A stretch of 15,346 nucleotides of DNA from Calditrichota bacterium (GCA_016934605.1 JAFGSO010000251.1:1-15346); one strand, 5' to 3'; shown: positions 5,538 to 13,870, numbered from the stretch's first letter. Numbers and translations are program-made. Notes: generated by a model from the letters alone, not told the origin.

Positions 5538-7252
5538 TGGCCACCAGAATCGTAGTCGATCCCATTACCCGTATTGAAGGTCATCTCCGCATAGAAGCCG
5601 AAATAAACAATGGTAAAATTTCCAATGCCTATTCATCCGGCACTATGGTGAGAGGTTTCGAGATTATTTTAAAGGGAAGAGATCCCCGGGATGCCTGGGC
5701 ATTCACCGAAAGAGTCTGTGGTGTCTGTACCACTGTTCATGCTCTGGCTTCGGTGCGCTGCGTGGAGAATGCCCTGGGAATTGTTATACCTCCCAATGCC
5801 GAGTTGGTAAGAAATCTGATGTTCTGTACCCAGTATGTTCATGATCATGTGGTTCATTTTTACCATCTGCACGCACTGGACTGGGTGGATGTGGTGAGTG
5901 CATTGAAGGCCAGTCCGGCTGAGGCAGAGAAAATTGCTCAGAGCATTTCTCCCTGGCCAAAGAATTCTGCCTCCTATTTCCGGGATGTTCAGAATAAAGT
6001 GAAGACACTGGTGGAAAGCGGTCAGCTGGGAATTTTCGCCAACGCCTACTGGGGACATCCGGCCTATAAACTCCCCCCGGAAGTGAATCTGATTGGAGTA
6101 GCTCATTACCTGGATGCGCTTGAATGGCAGAAGGAAATCGTCAGAATTCATACCATATTTGGAGGAAAAAATCCCCATCCGAATTATCTGGTGGGCGGAG
6201 TACCCTGTTCGGTAAATCCGGATGATGCCATGGCTCTCAATGCTGAAAGACTGGCTTATGTCGGCACTCTGATTGGCAATGCTATTCAATTTGTGGAACA
6301 GGTTTATCTGCCGGATTTACTGGCCGTGGCTTCCTATTACAGGGAATGGTTCTCCCTGGGAGGCGGTTTGCGGAATTACCTGTCCTATGGGGATTTGCCT
6401 ATGAACGGGTATAAAAATCCGGACAGTTTCAAATTTGCCCGTGGAGCAATTATCGACCGGAATCTGAACGAGGTCCAGGAGGTGAAAGGAAACGATTCCG
6501 GTCAGGTGCGCGAATATGTCACGCATTCCTGGTATAAATATGCCGAAAACCAGGCATCGCTCCATCCCTGGGAAGGGATCACTGAGTTTAACTATACCGG
6601 TCCAAAACCGCCTTACCAGCATCTGAATGTGGAAGACAAATACAGCTGGCTGAAAACACCGCGATGGAAAGATTATCCCATGGAAGTGGGTCCATTGGCC
6701 AGAATGCTGGTCTCCTACGCCTCCGGCCGGGATGATGTGAAGGAGATTGTCAACGATACCCTGAAACGGTTGAATGCACCGGTTACCGCATTATTTTCAA
6801 CCCTGGGGCGAACCGCTGCCCGCGGGCTGGAAACGAAACTGGCTGTTCACTGGATGAAAGAATTTCATGACAGTCTGATCAGTAATATTCGTAACGGCGA
6901 TCTGCGCATGTTCAACAATGAAAAATGGGAGCCGAAAACCTGGCCGGAAGAAGCACGGGGCGTTGGTCTTACGGAAGCTCCCAGGGGTGCCCTGGCACAC
7001 TGGATCGTCATAAAGGATCGCAAAATCGAGAACTATCAGCTGGTGGTTCCCAGCACCTGGAATGCGTCACCGCGGGATGCCGCTGGAAAAATGTCTGCCT
7101 ATGAGGCGTCCCTGGTGGATACTCCTGTGGCGAATCCGGAACAACCGCTGGAGATTTTACGGACAATCCATTCCTTCGATCCCTGTATCGCCTGTGCGGT
7201 TCACCTGTACGATCCGGAAGGAGAGCCCATCAATAAAATCAGTGTCTGGTAA
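5537..7252 (+). CDS. hyaB: Uptake [NiFe] hydrogenase large (catalytic) subunit
   Basis: This subunit holds the Ni-Fe(CN)2CO site that splits H2. The 571-residue product has both Ni-binding pairs: RVCGVCTTVH (C61, C64) and DPCIACAVH (C550, C553). All four ligands are cysteine, so this is not a selenocysteine hydrogenase. The last 15 residues after His556 form the C-terminal peptide normally removed by a HyaD/HupD-type protease after nickel insertion. No such protease is encoded in the window. There is no signal peptide, and export would ride on the Tat signal of the small subunit. AAGGAGG at 5524-5530, inside the end of the small-subunit gene, serves as ribosome site. The ATG overlaps the previous stop by one base, implying translational coupling. 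The Fe group would be made by the HypDE pathway encoded upstream. Confidence 0.97.
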   Translation: MATRIVVDPITRIEGHLRIEAEINNGKISNAYSSGTMVRGFEIILKGRDPRDAWAFTERVCGVCTTVHALASVRCVENALGIVIPPNAELVRNLMFCTQYVHDHVVHFYHLHALDWVDVVSALKASPAEAEKIAQSISPWPKNSASYFRDVQNKVKTLVESGQLGIFANAYWGHPAYKLPPEVNLIGVAHYLDALEWQKEIVRIHTIFGGKNPHPNYLVGGVPCSVNPDDAMALNAERLAYVGTLIGNAIQFVEQVYLPDLLAVASYYREWFSLGGGLRNYLSYGDLPMNGYKNPDSFKFARGAIIDRNLNEVQEVKGNDSGQVREYVTHSWYKYAENQASLHPWEGITEFNYTGPKPPYQHLNVEDKYSWLKTPRWKDYPMEVGPLARMLVSYASGRDDVKEIVNDTLKRLNAPVTALFSTLGRTAARGLETKLAVHWMKEFHDSLISNIRNGDLRMFNNEKWEPKTWPEEARGVGLTEAPRGALAHWIVIKDRKIENYQLVVPSTWNASPRDAAGKMSAYEASLVDTPVANPEQPLEILRTIHSFDPCIACAVHLYDPEGEPINKISVW

Positions 7253-7263
7253 GGAGGGCTTTT

Positions 7264-7971
7264 ATGGAAAAAACAATTGTAAATCATTCACAGCCAACTG
7301 AATATTATGAAGTATATGTCTGGGAATGGCCGGTGCGGTTATTCCACTGGGTGAATTTCTTTTCCATTATGATTCTGGCCGTTACAGGATACTTCATTGG
7401 CAATCCTATTTCCATCGCCAGCATCTCCGAGGCCTCTGCCCAGTACTGGTTCGGAAAAATCCGCTTTGTCCATTTTGTGACCGCCTATATTTTTGTTTTT
7501 AATTCAGTGATACGAATCTACTGGGGTTTTGTGGGAAATAAATATGTTCGTTTTAATAATTTTATTCCTACCAGCAGGAAGCAATGGGATGAAATTCTGG
7601 ATGTACTGAAGATGGATGTACTGCAGATACGTGAGAAAGCAACCCACTCAGTGGGACATAATGCGCTGGCAGGATTTATTTATGCTATTGGTTTTGTAAT
7701 TTTTCTCTTCTCTGTATTCACCGGTTTCGGTTTATACTCGGCTATGACGGATAGCTGGTTCGCGGGTCTGTTTGCCTGGGTTGTCCCGGCAATGGGTGGG
7801 GATCATGCCGTCCGGTTATGGCATCATATGCTGATGTGGTTTTACCTGGTTTTCATGATTGTTCACGTCTACCTGGCGGCCTATCATGATTATGTGGAAG
7901 CAACCGGAACCATCTCCTCTATGTTTGGCGGCTGGAAATTTCTGAGGAAGAAAAAGCAGATTACCAGATAA
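7264..7971 (+). CDS. hyaC: Hydrogenase b-type cytochrome subunit (di-haem, HyaC/HupC/HoxZ family)
   Basis: This integral membrane cytochrome takes electrons from the small subunit and reduces quinone. The 235-residue product has four hydrophobic helices: about 30-46, 68-90, 133-158 and 189-208. Histidines on them, H28 (VRLFHW), H70 (FVHF), H187 (LWHH) and H201 (IVHVYLA), fit the two haem-ligand pairs of the family. The 42- and 14-residue spacings suit this assignment, though H188 could replace H187. The C-terminal YVEATGTISSMFGGWKF is typical of the family. It begins 11 nt after the large-subunit stop, and AAGGAGGG (7251-7258) overlaps that stop. It is the last gene of the operon, followed 10 nt later by a strong hairpin terminator. 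Confidence 0.95.
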   Translation: MEKTIVNHSQPTEYYEVYVWEWPVRLFHWVNFFSIMILAVTGYFIGNPISIASISEASAQYWFGKIRFVHFVTAYIFVFNSVIRIYWGFVGNKYVRFNNFIPTSRKQWDEILDVLKMDVLQIREKATHSVGHNALAGFIYAIGFVIFLFSVFTGFGLYSAMTDSWFAGLFAWVVPAMGGDHAVRLWHHMLMWFYLVFMIVHVYLAAYHDYVEATGTISSMFGGWKFLRKKKQITR

Positions 7972-7980
7972 GCGATTATG

Positions 7981-8009
7981 AAAAATCCCGCCTCGCTGCG
8001 GGATTTTTT
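7981..8009. terminator. Strong intrinsic terminator after the hydrogenase operon
   Basis: AAAAATCCCGC (7981-7991) and GCGGGATTTTT (7998-8008) form a perfect 11-bp stem with loop CTCGCT, ending in six T. It begins 10 nt after the cytochrome b stop. Read on the other strand it also ends in a T-run, so it could block transcription running out of the convergent kinase gene. Confidence 0.9.
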
Positions 8010-8356
8010 AATATTGTTCATTTATAGGAGTAAATTCTATATCCGGTTGAGGGCTGTTTCAAAAGTTCTATCTTGTGGAATAAAATACATTTCTCTGAAT
8101 ATAAAGAATTCATAGAATCTCTCCCCCTTTGCCACTTAAAAAGAGCGGGGTTGGGGGTGAGTGAATAAATTAATTTTGAAAAGCGATATTTATATACATT
8201 GCGTGACTTTTGATAACTGCCCAAAGCAATGTTATTTACTCCTGACTCCATGTTCAGGTCATTGACCCCTATCTGAAGATTGAAAAATTTTTCAAAGGAT
8301 ACTCCACCCCTCACTTATACCCTATAGCCTATAACATATACTCCCTCGTTTACCCT
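8010..8356. other. Noncoding convergent spacer with degenerate repeats
   Basis: This lies between the hydrogenase terminator and the kinase 3' end. A minus-strand 98-codon frame (8018-8314) has no ribosome site and no domain signature. Its internal SLTPNPALFKWQRGRDS resembles the spurious TPNPSP-like peptides that arise when intergenic palindromic repeats are translated, so I treat it as noncoding. The right end (from 8316) is heptad-periodic. Confidence 0.6.
8119..8160. repeat. Degenerate GC-rich palindromic intergenic repeat
   Basis: A C-rich arm (TCTCCCCC, about 8120-8127) faces G-rich arms (GCGGGG at 8145-8150 and GGGGGTGAG at 8153-8161) across TAAAAAGAG. The fold is imperfect. The sequence type resembles a palindromic spacer repeat seen across many bacterial genomes, but only one copy is in this window. 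Confidence 0.45.
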
Positions 8357-8398
8357 TTATCCTTTTTCCCTTTTCCCTTTTCCCTTCTCCCTATCTCC
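8316..8398. repeat. Heptad-periodic pyrimidine tract running into the kinase gene
   Basis: From 8316 the sequence runs in loose 7-bp steps (TATACCC, TATAGCC, TATAACA). From 8349 they are better ordered: TTTACCC, TTTATCC, an 8-base TTTTTCCC, TTTTCCC twice, TTCTCCC, TATCTCC. The inner part supplies the stop codon and last ~13 codons of the kinase. It resembles TTATCCC at 2463-2504. Confidence 0.75.
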
Positions 8399-11300
8399 AT
8401 CTTTTTTTTCTTCCTCCAGCACCTCCCTTATCCTCATCAGCAGTTTCTGCGGAGGAAAAGGCTTTTGCAGGAAATTCACATCCTCCTCCAGCAATCCCTG
8501 TTGCGAAATGACCTCATCGGTATAACCGGAAATGTATAGTACTTTAAGGTCCGGACGCTCTTTTCTGATGTTCTGCACCAGCTCTTTGCCGCTCATTCCC
8601 GGCATCACAATATCGGTCACCAGGAGATCAATTTTTTTCCTGAAGTTGTTGCTTACTTCCATCGCCTGCGTGCCGTGTCCGGATGCCAGAACGGTATAGC
8701 CTTTTTCTTTCAGAATGCGCACAGCCATTTCTCTGACCATCTCTTCATCTTCTACCAGGAGAATTGTTTCGCTTCCGCCTTCCGATGTTCTCATCTTTTC
8801 AGGAGAGACGGGGCTTTTTCCTGCATCTCCCTGTACCCGCGGGAAGTAGATAGTAAAAGTGGTTCCTTTAGATACCGAGCTGTTCACCCAGATGAATCCG
8901 CCGCTCTGTTTTACAATTCCGTACACCGTCGAGAGTCCCAGGCCTGTACCTTTCCCATATTCCTTGGTGGTAAAGAAAGGTTCGAAGATATGAGCCTGAG
9001 TATTCTCATCCATACCAGTCCCGGTATCCTGAATGGAGAGCAGCACATAATTTCCCGCGGGTTGTATGGCAATATGTTTATGCACATAATCTCTGGCAAA
9101 TATGACATTGGTGGTTTCGATGATCAGTCTGCCGCCTCCCGGCATGGCGTCTCTGGCATTGATGGCCAGGTTCATTAAAACCTGTTCCAGCTGACCCGGG
9201 TCCGCCTGAATGGTTCCCAGATCCGGTTCAAGATTCATTTCCAGTTCGATATCCTCTCCGATGAGCCGGTGCAGCATCTTGCTGACCTCTTTGACAATGG
9301 CATTCAGATTGATCAGTTTGGGTTGCAGCACCTGTCTGCGGCTGAAAGCCAGCAATTGATTGGTGAGACGTGAAGCCTTTTCACCAGCCTCTTTAATATG
9401 TTGGATATCTTTTACACTTTTGTCATTTTTGGGCAGACGGTGCAGCAACAGTTCGCTGTATCCGGTGATAATTGTGAGCAGGTTATTAAAATCGTGGGCA
9501 ACTCCGCCTGCCAGCCGGCCGATTGCCTCCATTTTCTGTGCCTGGCGGAACTGCTGTTCCAGAATTTTCTGTTCGGTATTGTCAAACAGATATCCTTTGA
9601 TTTCCATGAGATTCCCGTTTTTATCGAATTTCCCGGCCATGTTGGCAATCACGTACACCGCTTTGCCGTCGCGTCGACGGAGCTCCATCTCATGATATTC
9701 CATTTTCCTGTTTTCTATCAGCTTTTGCAGGAAGTCCAGACGATCCTCCGGATAGGGGTACAGGCTGGCAACGTTGGTATTCAGAGCTTCTTCCCGGCTC
9801 CGGAATCCAAAAATTTTCATAAATGCCGAATTACAGGCCAGTAATCTACCGTCAGCGGTGGATATGTAATCGCCGGTAAGGTCCTCTTCAAAAAACTGAC
9901 GGTACTGTTCTTCACTTTCCAGCCGCGATTTCTCCGCCTGCTGGCGCACTTTTACTTCCCGCTGCAGCTCCTGATAAGTGTGGGCATTCTTAAGTGCCGT
10001 GGATGCAAAAGCGGCAAAAGTTTCCGCCAGAGACAGGTCCTCATCCAGAAAAGCTCTGCTGGTGCGTTGCAGGCACAGTGCCCCGATTATTTTTTTCTCG
10101 GTGATGAACGGCACCACTATAAGGTGAGGGGAATTATTCCCATTCATTGATCCCTTAATTTTGATGTGGTTAAAAATCAGTCCTTTGCCTTTTTTAATTG
10201 CCTCGGTTGTGCAGTGGTCTTCTGTTGAATAGCCTCGGCTGGTTCTTTTAAGATTACTGTTTCCGGGAATATGCACCACCGGCTTGAGATCATTATTTTT
10301 TTCATCCAGGGTATAGATGGAGCATTCCCTGGCTTTCAGAATGTCTTTGGCACTTTTACCTATCTGGGTAAGGACTTGCTTCAATTCCAGTGTGGAGGTA
10401 AGGTGCCGGGCAATATCCAGCATCAGTTCATCCTGCCGGCTTTTCCGCCTGAGCATTTCTTCAGTCATTTTTCTTTCGGTGATATCCCGGATAACTGCAA
10501 CTGATCCGCTGTAACTGCCCTGAGAATAAGTGGGAGAGAATTTTGCCGAGTACCACAGTTTTTCTTCCTGTTTCCTGATCCAGAATTCAGATTCGGAAGT
10601 GTGACCATTCTGATTGGTCCTGAAAGCTTTTGAAAATAAACCGTGAAGCCGGGCGGGAAAAATTTCTTCATAACTTTTTCCGTCTGCATCATCCATGTTT
10701 CCCAGGAAACCGTTGTTATGGCAGTGGGCGGTAATCAGTTTACCGTTTTCATCGAATAGGAAAACCAGGTCTACCATGGAGGACAGAATTGAATTCAGCT
10801 TCTTTTCGGATTCCGCCACGGCTGTCTGAGCAGCCTTTTTGATGCTCACATCCCTGGCCACTCCCTGACTTCCCAGGAAACTGTCCGTACGGGGGACATC
10901 GCTATTATATAATCCTTCCGCTTCCAGTACAAAAACCGGTTCCTGGTAAAGTCCTTTAGCATGGATATCAAATGAAATATATTTTTTATCCCGGGTAAGG
11001 AATCGAATTTCAAAAGATCTGGTTCGGCGATTGCCGGTTCTTCTTTCATTTACTTTAAAAAATGCCTTTTCCCGGTCTTCAGGATGAATAAGATCGAAAA
11101 TGTTCTTTCCTACCAGTTCGGAAGGTTCATAGCCATACTCCCGGATGGAATCGCTGATAAACAAAATTCTGGAATCTGAATCCAACCGGTAAACAATATC
11201 CGGAATCGCCTTGATGATGGATTGCAGTTTTTTTTCTGAATTCTTTACCGCCTGTTCGGTCAGTTTACGGGCTGTAATATCCCGTATAACTGTTTGAATG

Positions 11301-11647
11301 GCTATATTGTTTATATACTTGAAAGGTGTTGCCGAAACCTCTGCCGGGAAGACAGTGCTGTCCTTTTTGCGGAATTCGATCTCATAATGCATCGCTTCCC
11401 GCTGTTTTACCCTTTGTAGAATGGTTTGGCTGATTTCCCGGGCCTCTGCCGGATGAATATCCGATATTTCCATTTTCAGCAGTTCCGTTCTGCTGAATCC
11501 CAGCAGCCGGGTAGCTTTTTTATTGACCTCAAGAATCTGTTTGTCCGGCTCGTGGATGATGATGGCATCCGGCGACTGGTCGAACAGGTTCTGCCAGGCT
11601 TCCCTGGGCAGTGGGAGCATTGAATTCCTTTTTACATTCATTGTCAT
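8357..11647 (-). CDS. Soluble multi-PAS/GAF hybrid sensor histidine kinase
   Basis: The 1096-residue product has this order: PAS about 16-130, PAS 140-270, PAS 280-398, GAF 408-556, PAS 575-697, HisKA, HATPase_c and receiver. His718 (GGVAHDFNN) is the phosphorylated histidine. N830 (MNLAINARDAM), DTGTGM (874-879) and GKGTGLGL (898-905) are the N, G1 and G2 boxes. The receiver (about 961-1078) has D967, phosphoacceptor D1012 (VTDIVMPGMSG) and K1062. No membrane segment is seen, so it should sense a cytoplasmic cue; the ligand is unknown. No output domain or adjacent response regulator is present. The start at 11647 has no good ribosome site, and Met3 or Met10 are alternatives. The tail KDGDREKGKGKREKG is written by the heptad repeat and is probably not structural. 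Confidence 0.93.
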   Translation of the reverse strand: MTMNVKRNSMLPLPREAWQNLFDQSPDAIIIHEPDKQILEVNKKATRLLGFSRTELLKMEISDIHPAEAREISQTILQRVKQREAMHYEIEFRKKDSTVFPAEVSATPFKYINNIAIQTVIRDITARKLTEQAVKNSEKKLQSIIKAIPDIVYRLDSDSRILFISDSIREYGYEPSELVGKNIFDLIHPEDREKAFFKVNERRTGNRRTRSFEIRFLTRDKKYISFDIHAKGLYQEPVFVLEAEGLYNSDVPRTDSFLGSQGVARDVSIKKAAQTAVAESEKKLNSILSSMVDLVFLFDENGKLITAHCHNNGFLGNMDDADGKSYEEIFPARLHGLFSKAFRTNQNGHTSESEFWIRKQEEKLWYSAKFSPTYSQGSYSGSVAVIRDITERKMTEEMLRRKSRQDELMLDIARHLTSTLELKQVLTQIGKSAKDILKARECSIYTLDEKNNDLKPVVHIPGNSNLKRTSRGYSTEDHCTTEAIKKGKGLIFNHIKIKGSMNGNNSPHLIVVPFITEKKIIGALCLQRTSRAFLDEDLSLAETFAAFASTALKNAHTYQELQREVKVRQQAEKSRLESEEQYRQFFEEDLTGDYISTADGRLLACNSAFMKIFGFRSREEALNTNVASLYPYPEDRLDFLQKLIENRKMEYHEMELRRRDGKAVYVIANMAGKFDKNGNLMEIKGYLFDNTEQKILEQQFRQAQKMEAIGRLAGGVAHDFNNLLTIITGYSELLLHRLPKNDKSVKDIQHIKEAGEKASRLTNQLLAFSRRQVLQPKLINLNAIVKEVSKMLHRLIGEDIELEMNLEPDLGTIQADPGQLEQVLMNLAINARDAMPGGGRLIIETTNVIFARDYVHKHIAIQPAGNYVLLSIQDTGTGMDENTQAHIFEPFFTTKEYGKGTGLGLSTVYGIVKQSGGFIWVNSSVSKGTTFTIYFPRVQGDAGKSPVSPEKMRTSEGGSETILLVEDEEMVREMAVRILKEKGYTVLASGHGTQAMEVSNNFRKKIDLLVTDIVMPGMSGKELVQNIRKERPDLKVLYISGYTDEVISQQGLLEEDVNFLQKPFPPQKLLMRIREVLEEEKKDGDREKGKGKREKG

Positions 11648-12008
11648 TTCACTTATTGAGGGAGTTGATCCCGGTTTTGAGACATTGTCTTACTTGTAAA
11701 AAACCATCCGGGTTACTCCTTGCCGTTCATCATGACACCCCTCGGAATTGGTCATTTTAGTATTTTCGGTATTTCACTGAATTTCTTGAAATTAAATATC
11801 AAAATAATGATGTAAGCTGGAAAAAGAAGGGGTAGAAGTAAAGAATAAAGATCAAAAAAAAATGAGGATAGTTAGGAAAAAGCGGTCGAGCACAAAGCAG
11901 GCTTTAGGGGAAGTTCCCCCCCCTAGTATTTTTAAAAATTGAGGTTGTAAGTTGGGGCCTTAGAAATTGATATGTTAATTTGAACGGTATAATACAATCT
12001 AACCGATT
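11648..12008. other. Noncoding spacer with purine tract and hairpin
   Basis: No gene is visible. About 11820-11885 is a purine-rich tract on the plus strand containing TAAAGATCAAA (11846-11856), an 11-mer that also occurs at 2441-2451 right after the cytochrome stop. A hairpin TAGGGG (11905-11910) with CCCCTA (11920-11925) spans a run of eight C. ATTTTTAAAAAT (11928-11939) is a perfect palindrome. The kinase promoter should lie in 11650-11820, but I see no clear one. Confidence 0.6.
11905..11939. repeat. Hairpin plus AT palindrome downstream of the oxidoreductase gene
   Basis: TAGGGG/CCCCTA forms a 6-bp stem with a 9-nt loop, beside the 12-bp palindrome ATTTTTAAAAAT. For the minus-strand oxidoreductase these lie 70-105 nt past its stop, but no T-run follows the GC stem in that direction. 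A terminator role is possible, not shown. Confidence 0.35.
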
Positions 12009-12980
12009 CTAATGTTGTAGCAGTTTGTCCGCAGCATCCAGACCGGAAAGTGCGGCTGATTCCACCCGGGCATTACTGAAAGCATCTCCTGCTAGCACCA
12101 GGGGACCAGGATTTCTCAGCAACAAACTCAATTCCGGAAAAAAAGTAACCGGTCTGCTGTACTTCCACCGATGGATCTTTACAGTTTCCCATTCTCCGGA
12201 AATCCAGTCCTTCACAGCATTGCCAAGAACCGATACAATCTCTTCGTCCGGTTTCTCATAATATTCTTCACTGAATTGGTGCTCCGCATGAATTGTAATA
12301 GAAGGGCAGTGAGGAGAGATTCCTTTTTTCTGATTATCCGCAATCCATTGAACAGGTCCCTCCCGAAGCTGAAGTCCGCCTGGAGAGGGTATAAGGCCAG
12401 GTTTTTTCGGGATTCCCATAATAGCAATGCATTTAGTGTAACGGATTTTCTGCAATTCACTTAACAGTGACTTTTCAAGGGGAATATTTCCCAAACGAAG
12501 GAGTTCAAGGCTTTGGGGAAGGGGAGGGGTTAATATTAATACGTCCGCCTGAAAACAGCTATCATCTGTATTTTTAACTATCCAATTCCCTTCGTGAGAA
12601 ATCTGAATGACCTTTTTTTGTTGATGAACAGTAAGATTTCTGGCAAGGTGTCTGGTGATATCTCTCAGTCCATGAATTCCGATGTAGCGATCATTTTTCT
12701 TTTCGTCTTGGTACCAGAGTTTCAGAATTCCACTTTTTCTCCATTCATCCATAAAGGGTTTCAGTTTCCGATCACTGACGGTAACAAATTGAGCACCGTA
12801 ATCCGCTACTGCCTCTATTCCACCACTAGTGGCTAATCGTCGTGTTGCGATGCGTCCTCCGGCACCTCTTCCTTTGTCCAATATTGTAACAACCATTCCC
12901 TGCTTAGTCAGTCTATGAGCTGCCATCAGTCCGCAAATTCCGCTTCCGATAATCAGGCAATCCTGTAATTTCTTTTTCAC
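12009..12980 (-). CDS. Renalase-like FAD-dependent oxidoreductase
   Basis: The 323-residue product begins with a Rossmann FAD-binding motif IIGSGICGLMAAHRL (about 10-24). DKGRGAGGRIATRR (35-48) and ADYGAQFVTVSD (59-70) follow, a pattern typical of renalase and related bacterial NAD(P)/FAD oxidoreductases. Near the C-terminus HRWKYSRPV and LVLAGDAFSNARVESAALSGLDAA form the second flavin-contacting segment. No signal peptide or membrane helix is seen, so it is cytoplasmic. Bacterial renalases oxidise isomeric dihydro forms of NAD(P)H back to NAD(P)+; whether this one does is inference. It starts with GTG with GGAGAG upstream, and the ATG overlapping it runs straight into TGA. It is monocistronic by spacing: 361 nt from the kinase and 890 nt from the lyase gene. 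Confidence 0.85.
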   Translation of the reverse strand: MKKKLQDCLIIGSGICGLMAAHRLTKQGMVVTILDKGRGAGGRIATRRLATSGGIEAVADYGAQFVTVSDRKLKPFMDEWRKSGILKLWYQDEKKNDRYIGIHGLRDITRHLARNLTVHQQKKVIQISHEGNWIVKNTDDSCFQADVLILTPPLPQSLELLRLGNIPLEKSLLSELQKIRYTKCIAIMGIPKKPGLIPSPGGLQLREGPVQWIADNQKKGISPHCPSITIHAEHQFSEEYYEKPDEEIVSVLGNAVKDWISGEWETVKIHRWKYSRPVTFFPELSLLLRNPGPLVLAGDAFSNARVESAALSGLDAADKLLQH

Positions 12981-13276
12981 ATTCTCTCCATTTCTTAAAA
13001 TTTTGATAAAAACTTTACTACATATTGAGAGGAATCAGGATATGATTTGGAATGTATACCAACCAGATATGAGGGTCCACGTTCCTGATTCGAATCCAGT
13101 TTTGTTAGATTCTTAGAGAAACATTTCTGAGAGTTTGTCTCTCACTTTTACCTGGCTTAAGTGATAAGCAGTTTCATTTAGTAGCTACATAGGTTTTCCA
13201 CACAATATGATGTCTTATCATTTTCAGCGGCATAGCTAAATGGTGTAGTACTTAAATCGACTTTCAGAAAAAATCA

Positions 13277-13332
13277 GTCAAAATTCCCACATAGGGGCCA
13301 CTTTCGTGGCGGTGAGCGGAACGTCAAAATTC
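13277..13332. repeat. 10-bp direct repeats flanking a GCCAC hairpin
   Basis: GTCAAAATTC occurs at 13277-13286 and 13323-13332. Between them GCCAC-TTTC-GTGGC (13297-13310) is a perfect 5-bp stem. The arrangement resembles a small insertion bounded by direct repeats, but one copy is not proof. Confidence 0.5.
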
Positions 13333-13338
13333 TGATTG

Positions 13339-13504
13339 CCTGTCCGGTGGCCAGTTTCTGAGCAAGCACTCCACACTTTTGATATCCTGCGTGATTCATT
13401 TTAATGTTGAGTGCTCTCGAGTTTCATCCCGCTTTAGCGGGAAGGTTAGCGAATCGTTGAATTTTCTGATTTTTTCTGACAGTCTTAACCTGTCCGGCGG
13501 CCAG
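13339..13504. repeat. 16-bp direct repeat CCTGTCCGGYGGCCAG, two copies
   Basis: CCTGTCCGGTGGCCAG at 13339-13354 and CCTGTCCGGCGGCCAG at 13489-13504 differ at one base and are 150 bp apart. Between them lies the hairpin TCCCGC-TTTA-GCGGGA (13427-13442) and an inverted pair AGCACTC/GAGTGCT (13365-13371, 13409-13415). Confidence 0.8.
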
Positions 13505-13598
13505 ACCAGTCCGGCAAGCCGTCCTGACGGGCCTGTCAGGCTACGCTGCCAGACTGGCGAACTTTTTGGTTCTTTTCTGTCAAGAAAAGAACGGTTAA
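13485..13598. repeat. 114-bp folded element with TTAACC/GGTTAA ends and two strong hairpins
   Basis: TTAACC (13485-13490) pairs with GGTTAA (13593-13598). Inside, a 52-nt hairpin (13506-13557) pairs CCAGTC with GACTGG, then GGCA with TGCC, GC with GC, and CCTGAC with GTCAGG around GGGCCT. A second hairpin, GTTCTTTTCT-GTCA-AGAAAAGAAC (13569-13592), has a perfect 10-bp stem. It is clearly noncoding and strongly structured. REP/MITE-type repeat is the best guess. Confidence 0.7.
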
Positions 13599-13870
13599 TA
13601 AGGATAGTGGAAAGTTGGAAAAACATCCCCTCTCTTTAATTATTACGTTCCACGGTTCGTAAATCCAGTATGGTGGCAAAATATTACAGGATTTTGGCGG
13701 ATGAAAAAACTTCATTGACTCACAGCAATTTAAAATTTCAAATATTTTTGGTTAGGATTTAGTATGTGGTATTAACTGGCCGTCGAGTTGGAATATCAGG
13801 GAATAACGTATGTATTAAACTCCCCAGAGAATATCATTATACTTGGAAAAGTTACGAAAAATTATAATTA

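Larger units (their letters stand above)
12981..13870. other. 890-bp noncoding stretch with clustered hairpins
   Basis: No credible gene is found. Short frames here (for example minus 13396-13626 and plus 13379-13639) only translate hairpin repeats. The renalase-like gene's promoter should lie in about 12985-13120, and a small hairpin TGAGAG/CTCTCA (13128-13144) lies there. From 13270 to 13600 several strong hairpins and direct repeats follow. About 13600-13870 is plain AT-rich sequence in which I see nothing. Confidence 0.65.

Noticed and set aside
8018..8314. Minus-strand 98-codon frame as a gene
   Set aside because: It has no ribosome site or domain and contains a translated intergenic palindrome. 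Its left end reaches towards the hydrogenase terminator.
13080..13105. tRNA-like T-arm sequence GATTCGAATCC
   Set aside because: The flanking bases do not form a T-stem, and no acceptor, D or anticodon arm can be built around it.
13485..13598. Integron attC site (114-bp folded element with inverted TTAACC/GGTTAA ends)
   Set aside because: The ends do not fit RYYYAAC/GTTRRRY, and there is no cassette gene or integrase nearby. The internal fold is two separate hairpins rather than one imperfect stem.
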